A DNA stretch of 64,000 bases from Siphonodentalium dalli (Eukaryota; Mollusca; Scaphopoda; Gadilida; Siphonodentaliidae): contig CP136066.1 of assembly GCA_032622095.1 (NCBI GenBank), positions 104,923,319 to 104,987,318 on the forward strand, read 5' to 3'. This document shows, one piece after another, positions 11,288 through 22,469 of the stretch. The notes under the pieces are model-generated. The model did not search any database, was not told the origin of the DNA, and saw only the letters and a program-made list of their open reading frames with translations. Both the position numbers and the translations under genes were made by a program. How positions within the stretch are numbered: position 1 is the stretch's first letter; every line of letters starts with the position of its first letter.

Positions 11288-11733
11288 TTATGTAAACCAT
11301 GTGAATGTATAATTGTTTAAGTATGTGATTAATAATGCATTAAGATATTAAGGTGTCTTGTGTTAATATTCTTCTGATCATTTCTGATATGTCACAGGGC
11401 AAAAAGTTATATTGTATAACAATTTCCTGAAAAATTAACAAATTAATCGAAAAACACCAATATTTCCATATATACCCAACCGCGTTTTCTCAATTCTTCA
11501 CGAAAGCTTCTCGGTGGGCTTAAATAGATTCCTGGCATCACTACGGTTATTTTGAAATGCATTATGCAAATTTTGACCCCACCCTTCGAAAATCGGAAAA
11601 TTTTCACCCTAAATGGTCTCAGAAAAAATGGCACCAAAACTTTTCTGGTGTATAATTGCCTTATGATTGCAAAAAGCAAAAGAAACTAGATTTTACAGAG
11701 AAAAATTACTGGGGTACACATGGCACCGGACTA

Positions 11734-12870
11734 TATATTTAATCATAACTGCCCGAACACAATGAATAAATAAATCACAACCCCAAAAGCGTAACAAATT
11801 CTCCCAACACCTGATCTTCATGCAACATCTCGATTGTCACACAACAATATGATCGCCATCTACTTTTATTATATTGTGTATAAGGGGCGGCAGGAAGACG
11901 GCCTATATTGGCCATGCCGCTCCTGTGCAAATTTTCAAGATATATTATTATGTTTTTGTATTATGTATCTAATTTGTGCAAATAAACAATCCAATCGAAG
12001 CCAATCCGATACTTGGTATGAACTGGTTACAAGCAGCAATTTAAGCATGAGGCAATCACCAACATTTCTCATATACATATATGTTTGCCAGAATGGTAGA
12101 AGCTGGTGTCTGATCATTTTGTGTCCATTTCCATTCCAATCACCAAGGGTACCCACACAAGGATTCATTTTACGAAGACTTTTATGCACATTATGTCAGA
12201 AGACTAAACAGACTATCCAATATCGTTCACCAACCAAGCCTATACCAGCGGTGTACATGTACCATGGCGAAATGGACAAGATTAAAGTATAGCTATAATA
12301 TATGAACCACCGGGCGATCTCTTGGTTTACATTTTCAAAAGTCTTCAAAAGTCAGTCACTGTTAGCTATATACAGTAATATGATTGAGTCCGTCGATATA
12401 CCTTTTAGTATACGAGTAGATGCATAATTTGAGCGCTGGTAGCTGACAGCGAGCTGAAGTTGGCAACTATTCTATTCTCTCCACATACCGGTACCATGTT
12501 GGTCTCTATTAAATATTTATATAATATCATAATCTAGTTTGGCACCAGTCCATATACTTAACGTGCTTGAACATATATTTAGGTTTTATATAGTGAATGG
12601 TATGTTCTCACCGAAAGACCATGTATGATAATAATGCATGTGTGTCATTCTTACACGATGGGATATCTTGCGGAAATATATGTATTTTAATGTAAAATTT
12701 TGACATTTACACCACATTGTCGACCATCTCGATCAATAAGATATTTATAACTTCGTATTATCTAAATCGGAGTACATTCAGTCATATATCTAACACTGAG
12801 CTATCGTTCTCCAGTGGTGGACATGTTATTTGACGTATAAACAAAATATGTTTGGCGAATTTTCACGATG
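11734..12870. other. No gene recognised
   Basis: A plus-strand ORF of 152 codons (11834-12292) is the longest frame. It has many Cys, Tyr and Ile residues and no domain I recognise, codes through AT-rich sequence, and has no visible splice or promoter support. I treat it as chance. The rest is AT-rich unique sequence. Confidence 0.4.
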
Positions 12871-12876
12871 CTTATT

Positions 12877-12925
12877 TGGAAAATAATTGTCATATGAACT
12901 TGGAAAATAATTGTCTTATGAACTC
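12877..12925. repeat. 24-bp tandem duplication
   Basis: TTGGAAAATAATTGTCATAT plus GAAC is followed by a second copy differing at one base. Confidence 0.8.
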
Positions 12926-13589
12926 GCAATTTGAGTTATTGCGGTAAGACAACTAATTGGAATGTGTCATAACATGGCGATTATTTATTTGGAAGAAGCA
13001 AGTTAGTCTACTACATTCACCTTCTACGTGACAAAAACGTAATTGGGTGAAAGAGGGTAAAATTCGCATAAATCGTAATTTGGCCGCCATCTTGGAAGCT
13101 ATCTTGAATTTAATTGATAGTTTCTGAATCAAGTTAGATGTAAATACCTTATGTAATGATCCTACTCATTTCCATCACCGATTAAATCTAATTTTCTTTA
13201 AGGAAATAGTTAGAAAATAAAAAAGTGTATTTTGCCGAAAATTCATACCACTTCCTTTAAAACATCGCATTTGGAGAAGAAAATCAAGGTTATGATCCAA
13301 GAAATCAACTAATGTCATGTCTAAGTGATTTGTTAACAAAATTGAAGAGAAGTATATTCCCTAATCGTCACCAGTTCGATACAATCGGAAATGATGTAGG
13401 CGATATGTATGGAATAATCATCAATTTTCTCACTTCCGGTCGCCATTTATGGCGGCCTCTTTGATCGAGAGGACAATTTTTTATATAAAAATATAACATG
13501 GCGTCACACCATACATTGTACGAAAGGATTGCCATATATTTTATATCACAATTATATTTTTATGATTAAATCCAACAATAGCGAACTTA

Positions 13590-13775
13590 AGAAAATGAGC
13601 ATGGCGGCCATCTTTGTGACGTCATCAGACCACCCAGTCGCGACCCCAGAGGGTCTAACAATTTTTTTTCGGAAATAGAGACTATATACTGGCTCATGAG
13701 CATGGTCTCTATATTTGTTCATGATTTTCCCACGGGAGCCCAAAATCGGACATAAGCGACTCTACTATTATGGAG
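13590..13775. repeat. Dispersed repeat with GTGACGTCA, copy 2 (inverse)
   Basis: Reverse complement of the block at 5686-5860: TGACGTCATCAGACCACCCA, GTCGCGACC, GTCTAACAATTTTTTTTCGG, CCCACGGGAG and CATAAGCGACTCTACT. Decayed surroundings (about 13030-13590) share GGCGGCCA-type segments, but I cannot draw an outer boundary. Confidence 0.65.
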
Positions 13776-14589
13776 ACACGGACTCGGTATGATTGTTCAT
13801 TTCTTCAATTGTGCTTGATTCAGTGAGCGTGAAAAATTTCTTATCGAAGTGGACATGTACCGATCAGACTGACACACCTCAGAATATAGACAATTCCTAT
13901 TAAACACCAACTATTCTATTTGGCAACACTGTTTGTGTACCATTTCTACATAAATGAAGGATAAAATTGTACGTCTGTATTATCCGTGCATACCCAGGCA
14001 GTGTCTTAATCATTCAAATATAACCATAGCCAGCGTATGAAATTGAAAAGAGTTCGGGAGAACTGTATTTCGTTTTTACTGAAGATGGTAACTCGTCTCT
14101 GTGTGAAACTTTTCAACTCTGGATAAAATAGTGTAAGTTCATGCATTTGAAAGGAGTTAGTGGACACCTCAATGAGCTATTTTTCACGCCATTCGAAACC
14201 GGCATTGTGTCAGTAGTATAGGTATAAAGGGAGACTTTCGCCAATTTCGATAAATTCCTGGCAATAACAACGATCTAATATCGATAATATATACAAAAAT
14301 TATTAATTTGAGTCGAACATGTCTTCTGTATACGTTCAGGTTATCTTAAAATCAAATTTAATAATTAAATATAAATTTACGAATAAAATTACGAATTTCC
14401 ATCTACAAGACGTAATCAAACTAATTAACGGATAGCGGATTGGACAACACGTGGCACACATCGCGTAAAAATTATGTTGATATGGGGCGTAAACTCAGGC
14501 CACTCGCTCACCACACAATAAATATAATTAGTATCTTGGACTATATTATGCATATAATATAACATTTATTTGATACATTTGCCTGAAAA

Positions 14590-14760
14590 ATGTACAAAAC
14601 TATCTCGATGACGAGCGTTATATTTTTGATTTATCTACCATCTGTAACATTCACTCTGGGTGCATCCTACTCAGCGGACAGTCAAACAATGGAAATGTTA
14701 CATTATTCTACGAAGCAGAGAATATGGAAACAAACCGCAGCATTTGAGTACAGCATAATT
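14590..14760 (+). CDS. Possible signal-peptide exon of a secreted protein
   Basis: From ATG 14590 the frame reads MYKTISMTSVIFLIYLPSVT, then FTLGASYSADSQTMEML: a short N-region, a hydrophobic core and a small-residue cleavage zone, the form of an eukaryotic signal peptide. The frame runs on into the hairpin MITE at 14760, so the last 24 codons of the open frame (to 14832) are transposon sequence. No good GT donor is visible before the MITE. It could be the first exon of a gene whose later exons lie beyond the LINE at 15.1-19.3 kb (see 19387-19503), or chance. No family recognised. Confidence 0.3.
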
Positions 14761-14907
14761 GGCTGCGGACACACGTACCACGGTAGCGATGGCATAGCAG
14801 GTGTGACAATTCATTATGGTGGAGTTTGGTGACAATTGATCGTCACAATTCTGTGTCACACCTACTATGACATCGCTACTGTGTTAGCCTACGTGTGTCC
14901 GCAGCCA
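14760..14907. mobile_element. Short hairpin MITE (TGGCTGCGG family)
   Basis: 148 bp consisting almost only of two inverted arms: TGGCTGCGGACACACGTACC with GTAGCGATGGCATAGCAGGT, returning in complement as CACACCTACTATGACATCGC and GTGTGTCCGCAGCCA. It is the end sequence of the larger element at 43102-43631. Confidence 0.82.
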
Positions 14908-15111
14908 TTGTCAATTCGGTGTGCATTCACCGGATAAGACAGCCATGTGACAGTCCAAAGTGAAATAATTACATGACGGGTCGTCAGAGAGTACCTCAAC
15001 TTGCCTCTAATTGACAACCTGGGATTGACTATATGTCCGCCAAATATATGTATAAATTTATTGTAAACCGTTAGGGTTGTTCGCATATATTAGGCGTTAC
15101 GGTTCTGTATT

Positions 15112-15143
15112 TAATATAATAATAATAATAATAATAATAATAA
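15112..15143. repeat. TAA trinucleotide tract at 5' edge of the R4-type LINE
   Basis: Uninterrupted ATA/TAA repeats immediately precede the LINE 5' sequence (CTCAGGTGGGTTTGACC). The matching tract at the other end is 19301-19329. Confidence 0.9.
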
Positions 15144-18100
15144 CTCAGGTGGGTTTGACCACACCCATACTGAGCGGGTCCCCAAGTTGGCGGATAGGGG
15201 AACGGCCTAATGTTGATATCACTAGGTTAGCTGTGAATATCTCAAATAAACAGTCCCGGTCCAAAAAAGGTTTAACAATCATGATGGTACGTCCAAAAAC
15301 GAAATCCACGCAGGCTGGGGCGTCGCCCTGTATAAAAAGGTCCCCTCCCCCTGAGAACGAGTCGACTCAGGAACTAGGGAGTCTAGTCGGCTTATTGGAA
15401 TCGAACCCTGGTTTCTCAAACACAGATCAAGGAAACATCCCAATGAATACAACGATAGAACCAAACATGGTTCAACAGAACGCTCCTGCTCACTCACAGG
15501 GGTCAGAGCAGGGAACTACTAGTACTCCTCCCCATGCACTTGCTGCTATTCATTCAGTGGTACAGTCTGATAATATACAATCAACTGTCAGCCCTAGACA
15601 TGACCCACAAGGCAACCCGGGACAATCTTCTCGCAAAACAGCCAAGGGCAAACGATGGACAGACGAGGAGTATGAGGAGGTAATGCTCAGATTTTTCATG
15701 TGGAAACACCATTTTGCTGACATTCCCATGACTAATAAGACGTTTGAAATATGGCGTCTTAGAAATCCGGACTTGAGACCAAATCTGAAAGCTAATAACT
15801 TGGCAGATACAAGAAGATGGATCACACGTACTGGCAAGCTGTCACAAGCTAGACTCAGTAGTTTGGAACAGTCTGTGTCTGGACGCACGTTATCCCAACT
15901 GCATGTAAGTCAAATACAGAACATAGACAATGTACGACAAAATATTGACAACGGAAGACAGAGCGTAGACAATTTAAGCCAGAACATAGCAAATGTAACG
16001 AACATACAACCACGGCGAGAGACACCACAACAGCAACATAACACATATCACAGTCAACACGACGAAACCCAGAACCAGCCCGCAGAACCAACAACAAATA
16101 CACCACAGACACACGATGTAGAACTTATCAATGGAACTATTAGTGAACTTGAGAACAACACGTCTATCCAAGAGGACGCACTAGATGACACCGATGTACA
16201 TAATTATGTCACAGAGATCGAATCAAGACTTAATTTTCAGCTTCAGAAAGGTGTAGAAGGCAGAGATCCCCTACCTAAGCTGAATAAGAATAAGGTTGTT
16301 AGAAAGCAAATAAATTTGGCAAACAAAGCAATAGGTATAATATTGAACAGACAACAAATGAGCATAACAGAGATAAACACTGTGCTGTACATTGCCGCAC
16401 AACTCATATCTGAGAAGGTGGACGCAAAGGTTCGACCACACAAGCAAACACAAAATCAAGAACCAAAGTGGAAGGTGCGAATAAAGAAAAAAATAGATTC
16501 ATTTCGAGCAGATTTATCAACACTAACTGAGTTGAAAAATGAGAAATTAAATGAACATAAAAAAAGGAAGATACTCAGAAAATATGTAATTAATAGCGAC
16601 AGAACAATGGAAGAAGTGATGGAAACACTGAAACAAAAAATCCAGGCAAAGTCACAGCGAATACGTAGATACGAAAGAAGGTCAAAGCAGTTTGGACAGA
16701 ACAAGACATTTGCTAATAACACAAAGAAGTTTTATAGAGATATGAATGAAACTAAAATAACAATTGCAATGCCTCCCGACAAAGTAGAACTAGAAACATT
16801 CTGGAAGGGTATATGGGAGAGGAACGAGACACATAATGCTGAAGCTGAATGGATCACAAAGGAGATTGAGAGAAATGCGGATATTAATGAACAGTACTGG
16901 CATGATATTACACAAGAAGAAGTATCGTATGCTATCAGCAAAACGCACAACTGGAAAGCAGCTGGAATAGACAATATCCAAAATTATTGGTTGAAGCAGT
17001 TTACAACTTGCCATCCACACATTGCAAGATCGTTCAGTGACTTGATTACCAAACCCGACGAATCACCAGACTGGCTATTAAAAGGTGTCACATTTTTGCT
17101 CCCCAAAACCAGTGACACATCAAACCCGAAGAATTATCGACCCATCACCTGCTTACCTACTCTCTACAAAATTCTCACATCCGTTCTAACTGAGAGATTG
17201 TACAAACATCTATCCCATAACAACCTTATTCCAAAGGAGCAGAAGGGCTGTTGTAAAGGAAGCATGGGCTGCAAGGACCAGCTCCTCCTTAACAAAATGG
17301 TGATGGAGCACTGCCGCAACACAAAGAGAGACTTGAGCACCGCATGGATCGACTATAGAAAGGCTTTTGATAGTGTTCCTCATAGCTGGATCGTGCAGTC
17401 ACTCAAGATTTATAAAGCTAATTCAACCATGATAAATTTCCTGGACAATGTCATGAAAAAATGGCAAACAACAATGCATTTGACACACAGCGAGGGTGAG
17501 ATTGTATCAGGTGACATTCGCATTAGAAATGGCATCTTCCAAGGAGATTCTTTGTCTCCCCTCCTGTTTGCATAAGCCTTTTCCCAATGAGCTCTGAGAT
17601 CAACTCGTTGAATAATGGGTACTCCATCGGGGGGCAACAGGGTGAGACAAAACTGTCACACCTGCTGTATATGGATGATATAAAACTATATGGGTGCAAC
17701 GAACATCAATTGGAGCAACAACTCGACGTTGTGAGATCTTATAGTAATGATATAAGAATGGAATTCGGCTATGACAAATGTGCCAAACTGACTTGTGTTA
17801 AAGGTAAAATTGAAACAAAAGGTGATTTTACATTAGACGAGAAGGGCACCATAAAGGAACTGGACCAGACAGAAGTGTATAAATATCTTGGAGTTGACGA
17901 ATATGATGGAGTAGAACATGCAAAAAAGAAAAGCAAAATAATAGCAGAATACAAAAGAAGAGTCCGACAGATTTTGAAATCGGAATTGAATGCCAAATAT
18001 AAGATCATGGCTATAAATAGCTTAGCAGTCCCAATAATCAGTTACAGCTTCGGTGTTATAGACTGGAGGATGAACGAAATAACACAATTAGACAGGAAAA

Positions 18101-19300
18101 CAAGAAAGTTATTAACAGCCAATGGCATGCACGACAGTAAGGCAGATTTGGACAGGATATACTTACCACGAAAAGATGGTGGCAGAGGTTTAATTGAGTT
18201 GGCGAGTGCCTATAAAGTGGCAGTGGTTGGTCTTGATAGGTATATCAGGAATAGCAGTGATGTGTACATAAAATGCCTTCAACGACATGAAAATAACAAA
18301 AAGAAATATTCCATAACTAAACAGGCACTGCAGTTCAGAACAGAATTTGGTATCGAGACACGAGTAGGGAATGGACAAGAAACGGAGGAGGCCAAAAAGT
18401 TGAAACTAGAACTGAAGAAAAAAATGAAAGACAACCGGACAGAGCGATATGAACTGAAACGAATGCACGGACAACACGCCTGAAAAATCAACGAACAAGA
18501 GTATGATAGCACGGCAACATTCAGATGGTTGCAGAATGCAGGCTTGAAGGCTCAGACCGAGTCCCTTCTTATTGCTGCTCAAGATCAGGCCATTAGTACC
18601 CGATACTACCAAAACAAGATCCTTCGGAAGAATATTGATCCTACATGTAGAGTATGCCACCAGCACCCTGAGACAGTAGAACATATTATATCTGCTTGTC
18701 CAAGATTAGCGAGTTCAGAATACCTTGAACGCCATAATAACGTTGGGCGATATGTTCATTGGTCCATCTGTAAGCATTATAACATGCAATCTGCAGAGAA
18801 ATGGTATGAACACTCTCCTCAGAATGTAAGATCTAGAGACAACATTACAGTCATTTGGGACACCCCGGTTCACACTGACCGAACCATCTCGTGTAGCAGA
18901 CCAGACATAATCGTCAAGAACAGGGACGACAACACGTGTCTGCCCATAGATGTTTCGATCCCAAGTGACTATAATGTCATCCAGAAAGAAACAGAAAAGG
19001 TCAGGAAGTATATTGACCTACAAATAGAGGTGAGTCGTATGTGGCAAATGAAAACTTCCATCATACCTATAGTGATTGGTGCAACTGGGGCAGTGAGCAA
19101 CAATATTAGCAAATGGCTAGCCCTACTTCCTACCTCCATAGATGTTGCTCACCTACAGAAAACTGCACTTCTTGGCACTGCCAGAATACTACGCAAAGTA
19201 ACATCAATGCATACTGTCTAATGAGTATTGCTACGGCTGTGGCTCAGCCGCCAATACACCATTTATACACCTCCAAGAGAGTGACATTATGGAAAAAACA
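15144..19300 (+). mobile_element. Near-intact R4/Dong-type LINE in a TAA repeat
   Basis: A 4.15-kb non-LTR retrotransposon lies exactly between two TAA tracts. It has a short 5' leader, one long ORF interrupted by one frameshift and one stop, a reverse transcriptase, a CCHC-type knuckle and a C-terminal restriction-like endonuclease, and a 3' UTR ending GGAAAAAACAAC before the AAT tract. Domain order (RT then RLE, no N-terminal APE) places it among the RLE-bearing LINEs. Motifs favour the R4 clade, whose Bombyx member Dong was described in TAA repeats. Being full length with only two lesions, it looks like a young copy. Confidence 0.85.
15281..19221 (+). pseudogene. R4-type LINE ORF: N-terminal domain, reverse transcriptase, RLE (two lesions)
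   Basis: I take ATG 15281 (MMVRPKTKS) as start, because the upstream in-frame ATG at 15077 lies outside the element, beyond the TAA tract. Residues from about 124 carry RWTDEEYEEVMLRFFMW, resembling the N-terminal domain of R4 proteins. A Gln/Asn-rich linker and a charged helical segment follow. The RT includes NYRPITCLPTLYKI (about residue 618), AWIDYRKAFDSVPHSWI (Asp about 691), GIFQGDSLSPLLF and LLYMDD (17665). Then come CRVCHQHPETVEHIISACP (18646) and the RLE motif RPDIIVKNRDDN with PIDVSIPSDYN (18897-18980). Lesions: one base missing at about 17567, where LLF should run into CISLFPMSSE, and an in-frame TGA at 18481. Would reverse-transcribe the element at its target if repaired; inactive as read. 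Confidence 0.88.
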
Positions 19301-19329
19301 ACAATAATAATAATAATACTAATAATATA
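19301..19329. repeat. AAT tract at 3' edge of the R4-type LINE
   Basis: AACAATAATAATAATAAT with one interruption follows the LINE 3' UTR; partner of the tract at 15112-15143. Confidence 0.88.
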
Positions 19330-19386
19330 AGTATCAGAAGAATCCTAGAAGGAACGACATTGTTTTGTTTTTTATTTTGTTTGCAG

Positions 19387-19503
19387 ATGGGCACGGCACA
19401 TATTGCGTCGGACTCTATCAATTAAGACCGATTAGCAATGCCATTGTATATCGCTCAAACACAGAGTCTGATGAGAAGGGTCTACTATTGGTGTGTTATG
19501 TAT
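19387..19503 (+). CDS. Possible terminal exon with strong acceptor and poly-A signal
   Basis: A long pyrimidine-rich run (TTGTTTTGTTTTTTATTTTG) ends in TTTGCAG at 19386, a good 3' splice site. In one phase the sequence stays open for 38 codons, containing GHGTYCVGLYQLRPISNAIV, and stops just before AATAAA signals near 19506 and 19527. This is the layout of a last coding exon plus a very short 3' UTR. No protein family recognised. It lies just outside the LINE insertion and on the same strand as the possible signal-peptide exon at 14590, so the LINE could sit in an intron; this is conjecture. Confidence 0.3.
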
Positions 19504-19672
19504 GAAAATAAAGGCATGTTTGCGAAAATAAAAACTAAATACAATAATAATAATAAACTGGTTCCTTATATAGAGTGACATCCCAGTTGGCTCAATGATC
19601 TTTTGTCCTTCTCATGCGAAGCCAAATCTGTTTGTGCTGCACCGATCAGCTGTAACTACTCGCCAGTAACGT

Positions 19673-20120
19673 ATAACGCCAGTAGGGATCATATTCCACC
19701 AGTACACAACCTGGGAACTTTTTGAAGTTTTGACAGGGAACTTTATAAAATCGAAAAAATAACAAAGGAAATATATTTCTTTGTTATTATCTCCTTCTTA
19801 ATAATGTACTTCACTATAGGTGATGGTCTCAACTCTAAATTTCACGATATAGGTGACTTGTGTGCGATTTTGCTTTGCGTTTCTTATGGAATTTTTCCTA
19901 ATTAATTGAATGTTTATTGCGATATCGGATCTCAAAAGTCACAGAAAAGTGTCAATTTCGAGTTGGGATCTTCATATATAGTGAAGTACACTATTAAGGA
20001 ACAGATAATCACAAGAAATATATTCCCCGTGTTACGTATTCGACTTTATAAGGTTCCCTGTCAAAACTTCAAAAAGTTCCAAGGTTTTGCACTGATGGAA
20101 TATGATCTCTACGAGCGTTA
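19673..20120. mobile_element. About 450-bp MITE with long inverted arms
   Basis: Left end TAACGCCAGTAGGGATCATA and right end TATGATCTCTACGAGCGTTA are inverted. The arms continue inward through CTTTTTGAAGTTTTGACAGG, AACTTTATAAA, AAATATATTTCTT and TACTTCACTATA, about 190 bp per arm. Relatives occur at 49372-50885. No transposase is encoded. The target duplication is ambiguous (TA or TTAA). Confidence 0.8.
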
Positions 20121-20526
20121 ACCAAAGTAGAGATGCATGGCATGATATATATTCAGTTCAAAATTGTTAGTGCATAACTTACAAATAAACTAATAAGTCG
20201 AGAGACAGGCTGATGTCGGTCGATGGTTCATTACGATCATCGAATCATCATTAAATAGGGACCTGTGCACTAATATAATGTCACTGATGTGGTGTCGTCA
20301 GTACATGATTACTTGTAATACAATTGTCGAGCAATTGCCCAGACGGTGCCGAAAGTATAGATCAGAAGGCGGTTCAATAGCTAAGACATCCATTGAACCG
20401 TGTGAATACAGATTGGACTTTGACCTCCATAGTAAGTTGCTACGTAATCAAAGGTGCAGGACGATGCGCACGTGCGTAGCCGTTCAGATGTTGTTGGTCT
20501 TTAGTTTTCAAAACGTTGCTATTTGA

Positions 20527-21180
20527 ATTCAGAATATTATAGAAATGGCCCCAATACAATCCGATATCTCTTATTTTTGTATTAAATCTTCAACTGACTA
20601 TTCTGACCATTGTCAACTTTCAGTACATTTTAATTAAAGCTGTCGACATTAAATAACAAATTTACAAAGACTTCACAACGAAATGGTGTGCGGAGAGTGT
20701 GTGTAAGGCGAAGACAGGCTTCTCTACAAACAACTATCCGGTGGATGCTTGTGGCTCGGAAATGGCGACGCGCGATCGTAGTGTGGTTCTCACCTTAATG
20801 AATAATGTTTAGACGAAGAGAGTTATGGTTAATACAAACAAAAAAGAGGAAGAAGCGAACTTGTTTGATGATCGTGCAAACAGTTCAAGAAAGAAATGAA
20901 AAAGTGCTCTGGTGGAAATGTATAAAATGCCATATGACAGATCGATATTTCAGTGATTTTTAATATGAAAAAGATATATAGGAAAGACACAAAATTTAAA
21001 TCTAGAATCTTTTATTCGAGCATTTCCGAAAAATTAACTAATTTTGAAACCATTGATCCTTCAGAATACTGGAGAATAGCAGTCTTCGGTTGAAAAATGG
21101 CAGTTCCGATAATTTAAATCCAGACGAAACTGTTTTCGATCAGTTATATTCCATCTCTTTGACAAGTAACATTTACGTGC
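20527..21180. other. No gene recognised
   Basis: Unique AT-rich sequence without recognisable coding, RNA or repeat structure. Confidence 0.45.
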
Positions 21181-21212
21181 AAAACCTCATGAGCTGGACT
21201 ATTTGTTTTTTA

Positions 21213-21245
21213 ATTAGGTCGGGGATCAAATAATATAGTCCCCGA
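21213..21245. repeat. GGTCGGGGA hairpin
   Basis: GGTCGGGGATCAAATAATAT is followed by AGTCCCCGACC: a perfect 9-bp stem around a short loop. Related TTGGGGACCAAAT and TTTGGTCCCCGAA blocks flank 21507-21535. Confidence 0.6.
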
Positions 21246-21404
21246 CCAATTGCATTTACATGATCATGTCATGTTTTCCTTCAACTGGGTAAAAATCCAA
21301 GCCATGGAGCCAACCTGCCTCGATGTGTTCCGCTACATTTTCGTACTAATTTGATTTCAATGTCGCTACTGGTTCTCTCGTAAATGAAGATTGAACCGCC
21401 TATT

Positions 21405-21475
21405 TCGTCAAAGCGCCTTGAGCCAACTGGGATTTGGCGCTATATAAGAAACCTGTTTATTATTATTATTACGAT
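21405..21475 (+). mobile_element. Retroposon 3' tail fragment
   Basis: AAAGCGCCTTGAGCCAACTG, then TTTGGCGCTATATAAGAA and a TTATTATTATTATTA run. A GCGCTATATAAG stem next to a trinucleotide tail is a common 3' end of invertebrate LINE/SINE copies. The 5' body upstream is not recognisable, and no tRNA-like head was found within 400 bp upstream. Confidence 0.55.
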
Positions 21476-21929
21476 GATTTGTAGGTCTCAGACTATTGTT
21501 TGGTCCCCGAACACAGTAAAGTTGGGGACCAAATCGCACCATGTGAGTGGGGTGATAGCTCAGTTATTGTTTGAACAGTATGTGTGGCGGTATGTTTGGC
21601 CTATCTTAGGTGAAAACAAACTACTATATCCATCGATAGAATAAGACGACAAAATTAATTGAAAAAAAAAACCCATTTTGTTAGCAGTTGAAAAGAGTTA
21701 CATTTCGGCAATGACAAGTGAACATACTGCTAATTCTTCGACATTATGCTCATGGCGAGTACAGCTTTCCGGACATCATCCATTGATTTATTCAACAATA
21801 TCGGTCAGAAACATTCGTGCTGACAATTACATTGATGTGACGCCGTGATGGTGTTACTGTGATGATCAGCGTAATCAGGTCGAACACAACATATTTTGTG
21901 AAACAACGTTGTACAGCCTGTTCTCTCCA

Positions 21930-22240
21930 AAACCCGAACATTATCTGCTTACAAAAGTAATTGATTTAGGCAGATAATGTGCTTAGAATCGCCTTATTTT
22001 GAGTCGATAATGTGCTAAAAATGAGCATTTCAGTCACATTATCGACTGATAATGAGGCTCTCTAGGGAGATTATGCGCGGACAATGACACAAAGAAGCCA
22101 ATTCACGACTTTTCAGGTGTACGCTCTTTAACACCTGATTTCACTGTGGCCCGCGGAATAAAACGAAATAACGGGTATTTCAGAATAAAATAATCACATT
22201 ATGTACCTATTTCACATTAAAGGTCGATTATGTGGGTATT
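21930..22240. repeat. Cluster of inverted GATAATGTG motifs
   Basis: CATTATCTGC, GCAGATAATGTGC, TCGATAATGTGC, CACATTATCGACTGATAATG, ATCACATTATG and TCGATTATGTGG occur in both orientations within 310 bp. No TIR boundary or coding frame was found. Confidence 0.6.
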
Positions 22241-22469
22241 TGCGCGAGGATATGTTGCTTGGTAAGATTAATTTTACCGTAGTGTAAACAATATAATCCA
22301 TATCACCATAATACAGAAAGCAGTTGATGAGAAAATAAAAAAAGCAAACTCAGTCTTGAATTTCAGCTAATAAACCTACCATACTTTCACCGTATTGACA
22401 CGAAATTCAAGTTTCCATTTGGTTGGTTTTAGTAACTTAGTCTGAAGAATGATTCATAGATGTTTGCAT

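Larger units (their letters stand above)
9620..11731. mobile_element. Long-TIR DNA element carrying a FEN-like/CXC gene
   Basis: The termini GTCCGGTGCCATGTGTACCC (9620) and GGGTACACATGGCACCGGAC (ending 11731) are exact inverts and sit between TA dinucleotides (9618-9619, 11732-11733). The inverted arms are long: 9620-10132 against 11259-11731, at roughly 90 percent identity by eye. The right arm includes the last codons of the internal gene plus its 3' flank. The left arm carries the same codons in reverse, so one arm probably arose by inverted duplication of the gene's 3' end. The gene's N-terminal portion is missing. No known transposase domain is recognised; superfamily unassigned. Confidence 0.85.

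Noticed and set aside
11834-12292. 152-codon ORF as a gene
   Set aside because: No domain, no splice or promoter evidence, composition like the AT-rich background.
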